DNA from: Anaerolineales bacterium UBA2317
GTDB taxonomy: Bacteria; Chloroflexota; Anaerolineae; Anaerolineales; Villigracilaceae
Length of the DNA: 64,000 nt
Assembly (NCBI GenBank): GCA_002345215.1
Contig: DDVH01000052.1
Span: 1 to 64,000, forward strand
Reading direction: 5' to 3'
The number at the start of each line of letters is the position of its first letter. Within the stretch, counting starts at the first letter, position 1. Both the position numbers and the translations under genes were made by a program. The notes under the pieces were generated by a model. The model saw only the letters and a program-made list of their open reading frames with translations, made no database searches and had not been told where the DNA came from. Positions 51,216 through 59,821 of the stretch are shown here, one piece after another.

Positions 51216-52403
51216 TTACTTCTTACTCTTTTTCCCATGCCCCATGATTCTTTGATAAGAGGTCATCCATTCGTGTACCACGTTCATTAGTTCTTGTAGT
51301 TGTTTTTCGGTGGTGTCTGTGGTTTGATGGATTTGGTCTTGTAAGGTTTGGCTAAGGTCTTCGATGCTAGAAATTTGTTTTTGGTATTTATCAATTTCTT
51401 TGCGCATGTCACGGAATGATTCTTCAGATGAAAGGCTATAACCTGTCCAGCGTTTTTGGTCATCGGCTTTGAATGTAATCCATTCTTGTCGCAATCTATC
51501 TTCGGCGAGGCGTTGCATTTCAGTTACTTCGTTAATGCGGCGTTCGAGTTTTGTGTTGAGGTCTACATAAGTATCCTGTGCTTTTTTGGCATTGCGCAAG
51601 GCTTCATCTAATTTTTGTAATTGTGAATCCATACCTTCGGCTTCTTTGGTGAAGGCGTTAAATTTTTCTTGCCAATCTTTCCAGGCACGGTCACGTTCTA
51701 TTTGCGCAAGTGACTGTGATTCGAGGAATGCGGTTTGGGCTTGCTTGCGTTCTGATTCGGAGGCAATTAATTCAGTAAAGCGATTTTCAACATTGCGAAT
51801 GCTATCAGCATTGATGGTAGATTTTTCGCGTGCTTCATCAACGCGTTTGCGCATGGCGGTTAGTTCCCCTTGCATATCAGTGACTCTTTTAAGGTCATTT
51901 TTACGAGTTTCATCTAACGCACGTAAGGCGCGTTGTACATCGTCATTAGAACGTTTACCTTCTTCTACTGTCAGTTTCAAATCATTGACATTGTTTAAGA
52001 TTCTTTGAATTTCATCACCACGAGCTTTAAGTTGTTTTTTTATCTCTGTTGTATCGGTTGTGGTTTTTAGATTGGCGAGTGTTTTGTTAATTTCAGTTAA
52101 CTCTGTTTGTAATTTCTTGGCGGCATCTTTTTCGTCTTTGAGGCGCGCTTTTTCGTTTTCATCAATTTGCTTTAATAAATCTGTACGCTGTTTGGTCATC
52201 ATAGAATCAAATTGTTCGATGCGCTTTGCGGCAGGAACTACATCAGTCATTTGTTTGCTGAATGTTTTTAATTGTTTTGAAACCACACTAACAGAAGATT
52301 CAAAAGAAGCCAAGCGTTCACTTAACGAAGCCAAAGCATCTTTATTTTCGCGTTGTTGTTTATCTAACCATTCAAGGCGTTTGACGATTTGCTCAAATTC
52401 CAT
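51216..52403 (-). CDS. Coiled-coil protein, unknown
   Basis: 395 residues from the ATG at 52403, which has GGAG 6 nt upstream; a TTG four codons earlier is less likely. Nearly the whole protein is predicted long coiled coil, rich in Lys, Glu, Gln and Arg (for example KKLQTELTEINKTLANLKTT), with a short basic end (HGKKSKK). No signal peptide. Such proteins serve as structural or organising filaments; nothing more can be said. A small palindrome (ATTCATCC / GGATGAAT, 52419-52438) lies in its leader. Confidence 0.8.
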   Translation of the reverse strand: MEFEQIVKRLEWLDKQQRENKDALASLSERLASFESSVSVVSKQLKTFSKQMTDVVPAAKRIEQFDSMMTKQRTDLLKQIDENEKARLKDEKDAAKKLQTELTEINKTLANLKTTTDTTEIKKQLKARGDEIQRILNNVNDLKLTVEEGKRSNDDVQRALRALDETRKNDLKRVTDMQGELTAMRKRVDEAREKSTINADSIRNVENRFTELIASESERKQAQTAFLESQSLAQIERDRAWKDWQEKFNAFTKEAEGMDSQLQKLDEALRNAKKAQDTYVDLNTKLERRINEVTEMQRLAEDRLRQEWITFKADDQKRWTGYSLSSEESFRDMRKEIDKYQKQISSIEDLSQTLQDQIHQTTDTTEKQLQELMNVVHEWMTSYQRIMGHGKKSKK

Positions 52404-52473
52404 ATTGTTCTCCAAAATTCATCCAGCAGGATGAATCAAATTATACACTTTTACGAAAGAGGAAAGAAGAAAA

Positions 52474-53865
52474 TTATTGACTTAGATGTTCGAATAATGT
52501 GGGTGCGTTAATGAGTAAGGATTGCAAAATTTGCGGAAATAACCCTAAGATGAAGAGCCCGCTCACGCCTACCGCCAGCATGGTGACTTGTACCCAACTT
52601 TCATTTAACTTCCAGCCTGATTCGTCTGTCATTACAAATACTGCCAAAGTGCGAAAGGCGGCGATTAACAAACCAAACATGCCTACGAATATCCAAAACA
52701 AAATTGACAAGTCGTTGGTGAGGGATTGCCAAATGGATAAACGTGATGGAAAGCCTGCTAATAAGGGAAAACCAGCAATGGATAAATGTGCAAATACTAA
52801 AGAAGCAGTTGCGACAGGGTATTTGCGTGCTACTCCTTGCAAATCACTAAATTGTAAAGAAAAGGCTTCGCGTTTGAGAATAGAAAGTGCTAATGCCCAG
52901 ATTGCTAATTCAAGCCCGCGTGGGATGAGGGTAAGAAACACAAGGTTGACCATTTGTGTGGTTTGTAAACCAAAAATCAAAAGGATTAAGCCAGTTTGTG
53001 CAATAGCGGCGTAGGCGAGAATCCGCCCGAAGTGACGTTGGAGTGCGGCGAATAATCCACCACTGGCAACCATGAATAAACCTGCGAATTGAATCGCACT
53101 CATTAATTGAGTTGAATTTCTTAACCATGTGTATCTATCTAAAAAGCCTAATGCAAAAATGGTGGTAAATGTCGGCAATGCCCACAACAGGAATCCCGTA
53201 GCATATGGAGGCGTTTCTTCCATCATCATAGGAATCCAGTTATAAAGTGGGAAGACGGCGAATAAGAAGGCAAATCCTAAACCGAGCATTACGCCGGCTT
53301 GTAATGTTGTGCTTAAGTCGCTGGGGCTGGCTTCTACACCGGTCAACATCCAACCTGAAAAAAGGATGAATGGCATGGCTAAGGTTTGATAGGTTAAGAA
53401 TCTCACTACGCCTTGAGCGGGCTTTTGATAAGGCGGCACTAACAATGGAATGACAAGCATGGTAGCGACTTCAAGCAATAAGGCGGCATATAAAAATGGT
53501 TCTACTGCAATAGAAGCTGTGAGTAAGGCAACAATCATTAATCCAAATGAAACGAAGCGGCTTTGTGTAGCAGAGGCTTCTGTGCCGAAAAACCATAACG
53601 ATGCTAAGCCATAAATAATTGCAAGCAAAAAACCATCGGCGGTATTGAGTTCGAAACTGCGACCGAAGAATTGAATGGCTGGTGATATTTTTATTGAAAT
53701 GGTGCCAAGTAGTAAGGCGACATCAATCGGAATAAACAAAGCAATCAATGCTAATATAGCGGAAATTGCTCCACCGGCAGTTGCGGAAAAGCGTTCGCTG
53801 GAGATGAGGAAAATTAAGATACCAGCAATAAAAGGAATTGCAATCCATAAAATCGGCGCGCTCAT
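52474..53865 (-). CDS. NuoN/antiporter-like membrane subunit, diverged
   Basis: 463 residues, 13-14 membrane helices, of the proton-translocating antiporter family (NuoL/M/N, MrpA/D). Glu132 in LYAALLLEVATMLVIPLL matches the conserved Glu of helix 5. The usual Lys of helix 7 is missing from GLGFAFLFAVFPLYNWIP, where Lys normally precedes PFH-W. It is the last of three overlapping or nearly touching genes (52474-56019). No genes for the hydrophilic complex I arm are near, so the complex and its partner are unknown. Confidence 0.82.
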   Translation of the reverse strand: MSAPILWIAIPFIAGILIFLISSERFSATAGGAISAILALIALFIPIDVALLLGTISIKISPAIQFFGRSFELNTADGFLLAIIYGLASLWFFGTEASATQSRFVSFGLMIVALLTASIAVEPFLYAALLLEVATMLVIPLLVPPYQKPAQGVVRFLTYQTLAMPFILFSGWMLTGVEASPSDLSTTLQAGVMLGLGFAFLFAVFPLYNWIPMMMEETPPYATGFLLWALPTFTTIFALGFLDRYTWLRNSTQLMSAIQFAGLFMVASGGLFAALQRHFGRILAYAAIAQTGLILLIFGLQTTQMVNLVFLTLIPRGLELAIWALALSILKREAFSLQFSDLQGVARKYPVATASLVFAHLSIAGFPLLAGFPSRLSIWQSLTNDLSILFWIFVGMFGLLIAAFRTLAVFVMTDESGWKLNESWVQVTMLAVGVSGLFILGLFPQILQSLLINAPTLFEHLSQ

Positions 53866-54467
53866 AGGTCTTCGTCACTTTCGAGTGGGGTAGAACCTGC
53901 TAGCAATAAATATGAGCCGACGATGCCCAAACCTAAATTTACAACTGCTAACAAACCTGTCACTAGAATTGCGCTTTCGATGGCGGCATATAAAATTTCA
54001 AAGCCTGCTAACATGGTGAGTAAGCCAAGAATAACTCGCAATAAATTTGTAGTAACGCCTAAGTGAATGATTCCGCCGCCGATTAATAATAAACCACCTG
54101 CAATGACTGGCAAACCTAAACCCGGAATAGCAGTTTCGATACTTGGTGCCGCGCCAGCAGTGACGAGTGCCACAATGCCCATGAGCGCAATCCGAAAGGC
54201 TTGCCCGCGTGGGAAAAATGATTCTTCATCTTCCGCATTTGTTAATCCAAGTCGTGTCATTCCTAAAATGGCGACGACCATCCAACCTGTGATTAACTTT
54301 GCTGAACCCATAGCAAACGGCAGGTGACGTGTCACCAACCAAAGCAAGGCGAGATATTGCAATGCCAATGCGCCTAAACTGATACGCCAATCTGTATTAA
54401 TTAACATGACGGTTGCTGTGACGAGAATCAATGTGACAGCAATCCATGAGACAATTTCGGGGAACAT
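53862..54467 (-). CDS. Six-helix membrane protein, HyfE/NuoK-like
   Basis: 201 residues, about six membrane helices. The second half (GGGIIHLGVTTNLLRVILGL, then LTMLAGFEILYAAIESAILV) recalls the NuoK/HyfE/MrpC family, where Glu residues in helices help move protons. An acidic tail (LESDEDL) ends the protein. It overlaps the next gene by 4 nt and lies 1 nt after the NuoL-like gene, so the three proteins should form one complex. Confidence 0.7.
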   Translation of the reverse strand: MFPEIVSWIAVTLILVTATVMLINTDWRISLGALALQYLALLWLVTRHLPFAMGSAKLITGWMVVAILGMTRLGLTNAEDEESFFPRGQAFRIALMGIVALVTAGAAPSIETAIPGLGLPVIAGGLLLIGGGIIHLGVTTNLLRVILGLLTMLAGFEILYAAIESAILVTGLLAVVNLGLGIVGSYLLLAGSTPLESDEDL

Positions 54468-54468
54468 G

Positions 54469-56019
54469 TTATGAAGCCGCCTGTGTGATTAATGCAACAA
54501 ATAAAACTAAAAATAGCAACGTCCACATGATGCCGCCTTCGCCTTCGAGTGTTTTTGTGACGATTTGACTCACTCTGCCGAAAAAGCGATACAGTGACCA
54601 CAAGCCTTGATATAAATTGTTTAATCGTGATTCTGTGGTTGAAACCCAGTGAGCGCGAACAGGGTTGAAGATGCGAAATCGCCGACTTGCCCAGACCAAG
54701 CCGAAAGTCAAGAGAGAGGCGATGATGGCTTGCAACCATGCGCCGATTTGCATCGCGCCGTCCCAGCCGATAAATCCTAAAAGAAATTGAATCAAAATTA
54801 ATAAAATGATTCCTGATGGATACACGGCTTGCATCCAAGCGGGTTGGTTATCTAATGTGTCTCGATTGGTTGAGCGAAGTGTGTGACGAATAAAACCAGC
54901 CATCAGTAAGGCTTGAGCAATAATTGCAAATGGAATAAAAAAACTTAAGTTGCCGAGCCATGCACTGGCGGTTAAAGAAAATGGTAAAGCGGAAATACCC
55001 AATACGCCAAGTAACATGATGCGATTAAGCCGAATGTTTTGGGCTGATGCTAGAAATAATGTGCCACCGACCAAAATCAAAGCACAACCCCATGCTACTG
55101 CTCCAATTGGGTTGCCACTTAATGCTGAAAGAATGGCAAGTGATGCAATGCCAATCACCCAATGGGGGCGACCATTTAATTCATCTGGCGCGCGAAGCCA
55201 AGTCCAACCTGCGTAGATGGCGGCGATTAAAGTCAATGAGATTAAGATAGGCGTGAGACTCGATGTTAAGATACCAACTGGAATACGACCTAATAAAATT
55301 AAACTCGATGCGGCTGAAATTAATCGTAAGGCTGTTCCAAACCCACGCCTCAAATTTGATTCGGGCGCGTATGGCAAATGTAACGGAAGTACGCCCAAAC
55401 GCAAACCAGAAGCAATCACAAGAAAAATACCTGCACTGGCAGACATGGATTGAAATTCAAATGTATTGGCTTCGGCAATACTGGTCATACTGCCCCATAA
55501 TAAAAACCCGATTCCAAATGCCCGCGTTGAAAAAGAGATGACCACTTTCTCGTTGTTCGATGCGCCATCAACTGAACTCAAGTGAATGATTAATTCTGTT
55601 AAATCTAATGCCGCCCACAATAATAACAAAGTCAGTGGGTTGTTGGATGTCACTGCTAAAATGCCTGCACCACCCAAAGCCAAAGTCCCTGCCCAAACGG
55701 ATGTATTCACATAGACAGGTTGAGTGACAGCCGTTAATAAAATAGATAAAGTTAATGCCGCAATGCTAAGCGCGAATGGAAATGAAATTCCATCAGCAGT
55801 AAAAATCAAAGATGAATTAAATGCATCTAATGTTGGTATGCCCGGCAAAGCAATATTCAAAGGTAATTGCACAAGCCATAAAAATACACTCACAAAGCCA
55901 AGCATCGCGCCACCAACTGCCACCAGCCATGTGTAACGCGCTTCAGGGCGAAAAATTCGCAAGCCAACCAAAATCAATGACGTTAGAAAAAATAAAAGAC
56001 AAGAAATTAAAATGAGCAT
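54469..56019 (-). CDS. NuoL/HyfB-like membrane subunit, diverged
   Basis: 516 residues, about 14 membrane helices plus a C-terminal extension with an amphipathic stretch (RLNNLYQGLWSLYRFFGRVS) as in NuoL-type subunits. LLLLWAALDLTELIIHL carries Asp139 and Glu142 near the helix 5 Glu. In the helix 7 position Arg207 (IASGLRLGVLPLHLPY) replaces the usual Lys. It is the first gene of the three-gene cluster. Either a hydrogenase- or carbonate-linked ion-translocating module that works with partners encoded elsewhere, or a diverged relic; I cannot choose. Confidence 0.8.
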   Translation of the reverse strand: MLILISCLLFFLTSLILVGLRIFRPEARYTWLVAVGGAMLGFVSVFLWLVQLPLNIALPGIPTLDAFNSSLIFTADGISFPFALSIAALTLSILLTAVTQPVYVNTSVWAGTLALGGAGILAVTSNNPLTLLLLWAALDLTELIIHLSSVDGASNNEKVVISFSTRAFGIGFLLWGSMTSIAEANTFEFQSMSASAGIFLVIASGLRLGVLPLHLPYAPESNLRRGFGTALRLISAASSLILLGRIPVGILTSSLTPILISLTLIAAIYAGWTWLRAPDELNGRPHWVIGIASLAILSALSGNPIGAVAWGCALILVGGTLFLASAQNIRLNRIMLLGVLGISALPFSLTASAWLGNLSFFIPFAIIAQALLMAGFIRHTLRSTNRDTLDNQPAWMQAVYPSGIILLILIQFLLGFIGWDGAMQIGAWLQAIIASLLTFGLVWASRRFRIFNPVRAHWVSTTESRLNNLYQGLWSLYRFFGRVSQIVTKTLEGEGGIMWTLLFLVLFVALITQAAS

Positions 56020-56088
56020 GAGATAAGTTAATTGTAACAGTTTTATTACTATGGAAATTTATCTTTTTGCCTTTGGTAAAATCCTTGC

Positions 56089-57393
56089 ATGACCTTTCGA
56101 CCTTTGAGACTATTTAGACCAATTAGACTATTCAGACCATTTAGACTACTTGGACTTTTCGGATTACTCATCATCTCTTGTACTACTCCCACCGCCTCAC
56201 CACCTGACCTGATACCTGCTACTGTTCCCGCCAGCAATTTGCCTACACCCACACCATTCCAACCACAGACAATCAATTCCGTAGACCCATACCTTGCATT
56301 GACCACACCACAAGCGGTTCCTACATTTACACCATACCCAGCACAATATGTCTTGCCACAAGATATATCAACTCCTATAGAAATCATCCCATCTTTTGAA
56401 AATAATCTAACAACCTACAATCCGTTAACTGGATTAGCAGTCAGTGACCCGACGCTTTTACAACGCCGACCACTGGCAATCAAAATTGGCAACTCACCAG
56501 ATTACGTCCGCCCGCAATCTGGGCTTTCAATGGCAGACGTTGCTTTTGAATATTACATCGAATGGGGCGATACAAGATTCATCGCAATTTTTTACAGTAA
56601 TAATGTAGAACGTGTCGGTCCAGTCCGTTCAGGTAGATTTTTTGATGAACATGTCGCTCGCATGTATCACTCTTACTTAATGTTCAAAGGTGCCGACCCA
56701 CGCGAATTAAGTTATCTTACTGATTCAGACTTAAATCCATTTTTGGTGAGCGTTGGCATTGGAGAATGTCCGCCTTATTTTATTGGACCTTACAAACGTG
56801 ATTCCTATAACAACGTATTTTTCAACATGCTGAAATGGGATGCTTGTATTGAAAGAAAAGGCTTAGATAATTCTCCACAAGTAATTAGTGGTGGCTTTTT
56901 CTCTGAAGAAATGCCGCAATCTCAATTAACTGCCACCAAAATTTATTCTTATTATTCAGTTTATAACTATAGCTACTGGGAATATGACCCAATTGCCAAA
57001 AACTTTATTCGTTATCAGGAAGCAAAAGATTTAGTGCGCGGAAATGCCGAAGCGTATGCTCCGCTCACCGACGACTACACAGGCTTCCCTATTACGGCAG
57101 AGAACGTGGTTGTGATTTTCGTCCCGCATATTTTTGTAAACACATACAACTCAGAAGATGAGGTGTATCACATTGACTTGATAGATTACGGCAATGCCAT
57201 CGTTTATCGTGATGGACTTGCTATCCCAGCCTATTGGATTCGTACGGAAGAAAATCAACCGCTTTTGTTAACCACTTTAACAGGCGACCCAATCTTCTTA
57301 CGCCCAGGGCAAACTTTTTATCAAGTGATGGGAACGACCTCTACTTATACAAATAACGGCACTGAATGGAGATTTGAATTTAGAACGCCATAG
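56089..57393 (+). CDS. DUF3048 lipoprotein (YerB-like)
   Basis: 434 residues. The signal peptide is unusual: tandem three-residue units (RPL, RLF, RPI, RLF, RPF, RLL, GLF, GLL) lead to the lipobox LIISC (Cys31). After a Thr/Pro linker, the DUF3048 region begins at NPLTGLAVSDPTLLQRRPLA and contains ARPQSGL-type YVRPQSGLSMADVAFEY, GPVRSGR and FEFRTP. DUF3048 proteins are extracellular, with unknown activity. TAAAAT at 56077-56082 lies 6 nt from the ATG, so the mRNA may be leaderless. Confidence 0.92.
   Translation: MTFRPLRLFRPIRLFRPFRLLGLFGLLIISCTTPTASPPDLIPATVPASNLPTPTPFQPQTINSVDPYLALTTPQAVPTFTPYPAQYVLPQDISTPIEIIPSFENNLTTYNPLTGLAVSDPTLLQRRPLAIKIGNSPDYVRPQSGLSMADVAFEYYIEWGDTRFIAIFYSNNVERVGPVRSGRFFDEHVARMYHSYLMFKGADPRELSYLTDSDLNPFLVSVGIGECPPYFIGPYKRDSYNNVFFNMLKWDACIERKGLDNSPQVISGGFFSEEMPQSQLTATKIYSYYSVYNYSYWEYDPIAKNFIRYQEAKDLVRGNAEAYAPLTDDYTGFPITAENVVVIFVPHIFVNTYNSEDEVYHIDLIDYGNAIVYRDGLAIPAYWIRTEENQPLLLTTLTGDPIFLRPGQTFYQVMGTTSTYTNNGTEWRFEFRTP
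56097..56170 (+). repeat. 9-nt tandem repeat encoding a signal peptide
   Basis: About eight units of AGACYATTY type (AGACTATTT, AGACCAATT, AGACTATTC, AGACCATTT, AGACTACTT and diverged GGACTTTTC units). The period of 9 keeps the frame and gives Arg-(Leu/Pro)-(Phe/Ile/Leu) triplets. Confidence 0.8.
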
Positions 57394-57402
57394 CAAATGA
57401 GA

Positions 57403-57429
57403 CTTCCGAAGTCTTTAAGACTTCGGAAG
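57403..57429. repeat. Palindrome with GTCTTTAAGAC core
   Basis: CTTCCGAAGTCTT / AAGACTTCGGAAG around a single T. The core matches that at 2258-2290 while the outer arms differ. It may end transcription after the DUF3048 gene. Confidence 0.7.
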
Positions 57430-57453
57430 CCTATTATGGATTAAAATATCCCT

Positions 57454-57975
57454 ATGACTTTTGACCCCGTTTTTCTCAGCAGTCTAACATTAGTACTCAC
57501 CGCATTTGCCGGCGCATTCATCATTGCCTTGTGGGTGAGTTTAGTAATATGGACATATCGTGACATTCGCGCCCGCACACGTGACCCATTGATTCAAACT
57601 TTAGCCGCATTGCTTGTGGCAGTATTAAATTTGCCCGGCGTTTTAGTTTACTTAATTCTTCGTCCGCCGCGAACTTTAGAAGAAGAATATCAACATACAT
57701 TAGAAGAAGAAGCATTACTTCAAGCGCTTGAAGATTTACCACTTTGCCCCGGCTGTGAAAGACGAGTCAAAGAAGATTGGCAAGTTTGCCCCAATTGCCA
57801 CACCAAATTAAAGAAGACATGTCACAACTGTTCAAAGTTTATGGAACTCTCTTGGAACATCTGCCCATTTTGTGGCACACCTGCGCCCGGTATGCGTGTT
57901 GAATCTACAAGTATTAGCGACGCGCTCAAAAATCTAAAACTAGATGATGACCCCAGCGAAGTAAAAACAGAATAA
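57454..57975 (+). CDS. Membrane protein with double zinc ribbon
   Basis: 173 residues. Two membrane helices (about 8-30 and 45-68) are followed by an acidic helix (TLEEEYQHTLEEEALLQALE) and two zinc ribbons: CPGC, CPNC, CHNC and CPFC (eight Cys in four pairs) within residues 99-147. The ribbons lie on the cytosolic side and probably bind protein or nucleic acid. TAAAAT at 57442-57447 lies 6 nt from the ATG with no ribosome binding site. Function unknown. Confidence 0.85.
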   Translation: MTFDPVFLSSLTLVLTAFAGAFIIALWVSLVIWTYRDIRARTRDPLIQTLAALLVAVLNLPGVLVYLILRPPRTLEEEYQHTLEEEALLQALEDLPLCPGCERRVKEDWQVCPNCHTKLKKTCHNCSKFMELSWNICPFCGTPAPGMRVESTSISDALKNLKLDDDPSEVKTE

Positions 57976-58004
57976 CATTAACTCAACAAGGTATATAGAA
58001 TTCA

Positions 58005-58532
58005 ATGAGTGAAAAACAACTTCAAGGATATTTTGCATTTGACGATTCAGATTTAATCGCCAACAAATTCGGAAGACTTTCTCCCAAACAACAGAAAAAA
58101 TTAACCTCAAACGACAAATTCGCCCAACGCTTCATTCTTGGACTTACACTTGTTTGCATCGCGTTAGCATTGTTCTTCATTTATAAAGTCGTCGTGGATT
58201 CAACCAGCATTGGTTCATGGATTGGTGCTGTATTGGCTATGTTTTTCACCACCTTATTTGGTCGTGGATTGTTCACCAAAGTAGATTACTCCGTCCAAAA
58301 GGTGGAAGGTGAAGTGCAATTTGTGAAAGTAGAAAAACAGACAGGTTCTGTCAATGACCCATCGTACAAACGCCAAACTGTTTCTAGTTACGAAATGCAC
58401 GTAGGTGGAGAATCTTTTAACAATGCCAATCCAGCTCTGATAGAAATTATGCAGGGTGATGTCTATGCTGTTTATTATGCAAAAGGCACAAAACAGATTC
58501 TTTCGGTTGAATTTATTGCAAAAGGAAAATAA
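58005..58532 (+). CDS. Two-helix membrane protein, unknown
   Basis: 175 residues. A charged N-terminus (DDSDLIANKFGRLSPKQQKK) precedes two helices (about 47-65 and 75-90), then a soluble beta-rich domain (VEGEVQFVKVEKQTGSVNDP, GDVYAVYYAKGTKQILSVEF). No family recognised; the layout resembles small NfeD- or DUF-type membrane proteins. It follows the zinc-ribbon gene by 29 nt. Confidence 0.75.
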   Translation: MSEKQLQGYFAFDDSDLIANKFGRLSPKQQKKLTSNDKFAQRFILGLTLVCIALALFFIYKVVVDSTSIGSWIGAVLAMFFTTLFGRGLFTKVDYSVQKVEGEVQFVKVEKQTGSVNDPSYKRQTVSSYEMHVGGESFNNANPALIEIMQGDVYAVYYAKGTKQILSVEFIAKGK

Positions 58533-58539
58533 ATTTCTC

Positions 58540-58705
58540 AATCCCGAAGGGATGGCATTTTTATAGAACGCAGGCAGTCATTTTAAAAATCCCATAGGGA
58601 TGACATAATTTTTAATATCTATGACACCCCTTTGGGGTTTTATACGAAACAATATCCAATCTATAATCATTTGACCCCTACGGGGTCAAAATGAAATGCG
58701 GAGCA
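58540..58705. repeat. Cluster of short hairpins in the gap before menC
   Basis: Five small hairpins in 165 nt: ATCCCGAAGGGAT, ATCCCATAGGGAT, ACCCCTTTGGGGT, TGACCCCTACGGGGTCA and AAAATG...GCGGAGCATTTT. No reading frame or promoter is clear. Clusters of CCCTACGGGG-type palindromes are common in Chloroflexota and Bacteroidota. Confidence 0.75.
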
Positions 58706-58717
58706 TTTTGCTAAAAA

Positions 58718-59821
58718 ATGAAAATAGAATCCATCACTCTTTATCACATCTCCATGCCGTTGGTTTCAGCATTTGAAACCTCTTTCGGACGTGAAACGAA
58801 TCGCGAATGTGTCATTATTGAAATCCAATCCGAAGGATTAACAGGTTATGGCGAATGTGTCGCCGCGCGTGACCCCGGTTATAGTTATGAAACTGCACAA
58901 ACATCCATTCATGTGATTAAAGATTTTGTTTCGGGGTTAATCAAAGGCAAAGATATTAAAGATGCAAACGATTTTCAAAAAAGAGTCGAAGGCATTCGCG
59001 GACATCACTTAGCAAAAGCCGGTGTGGAGATGGCAATTTGGGATTTGCTTGGCAAACGCGAAAATAAGTCACTCAAAGTATTATTTGGCGGTGTGAGAGA
59101 CAAAGTTGAAGTGGGGGTTTCGATAGGGATTCAAGAATCAAAAGAAGTATTAGTCAAAACGACACAAGATTATGTTAATCAAGGCTATGCGCGCGTAAAA
59201 ATAAAAATTAAGCCAACACGAGATGTGGAAGACGCACAAGCGGTTCGTAAACATTTTCCAAATCTGCGCTTACAAGTAGATGCAAATTCTGCTTATTCAA
59301 TGGATGACGCGAATACCCTCAAACCATTAGATGATTTGAATTTATTATTAATCGAACAACCCTTGTTTGAAGATGATATTTGGGATCATCATAAATTTCA
59401 GGCTCAATTCAAAACGCCAATTTGTTTGGATGAAAGTATTATTACGTCACGCCATGCCCGTTATGCAATTGAGATGAAAGCCTGCAAAATTATCAATATC
59501 AAAGCGGGAAGATTAGGCGGATTGAGTCAAGCCATTCAAACACATGATATTTGCCAACAAAATCAAATTCCTGTTTGGTGTGGTGGCATGTTAGAAACAG
59601 GAATCGGTCGCGCCTCAAACTTAGCATTGGCATCGCTTCCAAATTTTATTTTGCCTGCTGATGTGTCTGCATCGAATCGCTATTATAAAAAAGATATTAC
59701 CAACGAAAGTTTTGTGTTGAATTCTGATTCAACGATTGATGTTCCAACGAATGCGGGATTAGGTATAACGATTGATAAAGATGCTTTGCAAAGTTATACA
59801 ATTTCAAAAATTGAATGTTAA
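58718..59821 (+). CDS. menC: o-Succinylbenzoate synthase/N-acylamino acid racemase-like enolase
   Basis: 367 residues of the muconate-lactonizing subgroup of the enolase superfamily. The base pair K-x-K is Lys161/Lys163 in VKIKIKP; magnesium ligands are Asp188 (QVDANSAY), Glu213 (LIEQPL) and Asp238 (CLDESI); the opposite base is Lys262 (NIKAGRLGG). It matches the OSBS/NAAAR family. In menaquinone synthesis it would dehydrate SHCHC, but no other men genes are near, so racemase activity is possible. Its stop overlaps the next start by one base. Confidence 0.88.
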   Translation: MKIESITLYHISMPLVSAFETSFGRETNRECVIIEIQSEGLTGYGECVAARDPGYSYETAQTSIHVIKDFVSGLIKGKDIKDANDFQKRVEGIRGHHLAKAGVEMAIWDLLGKRENKSLKVLFGGVRDKVEVGVSIGIQESKEVLVKTTQDYVNQGYARVKIKIKPTRDVEDAQAVRKHFPNLRLQVDANSAYSMDDANTLKPLDDLNLLLIEQPLFEDDIWDHHKFQAQFKTPICLDESIITSRHARYAIEMKACKIINIKAGRLGGLSQAIQTHDICQQNQIPVWCGGMLETGIGRASNLALASLPNFILPADVSASNRYYKKDITNESFVLNSDSTIDVPTNAGLGITIDKDALQSYTISKIEC

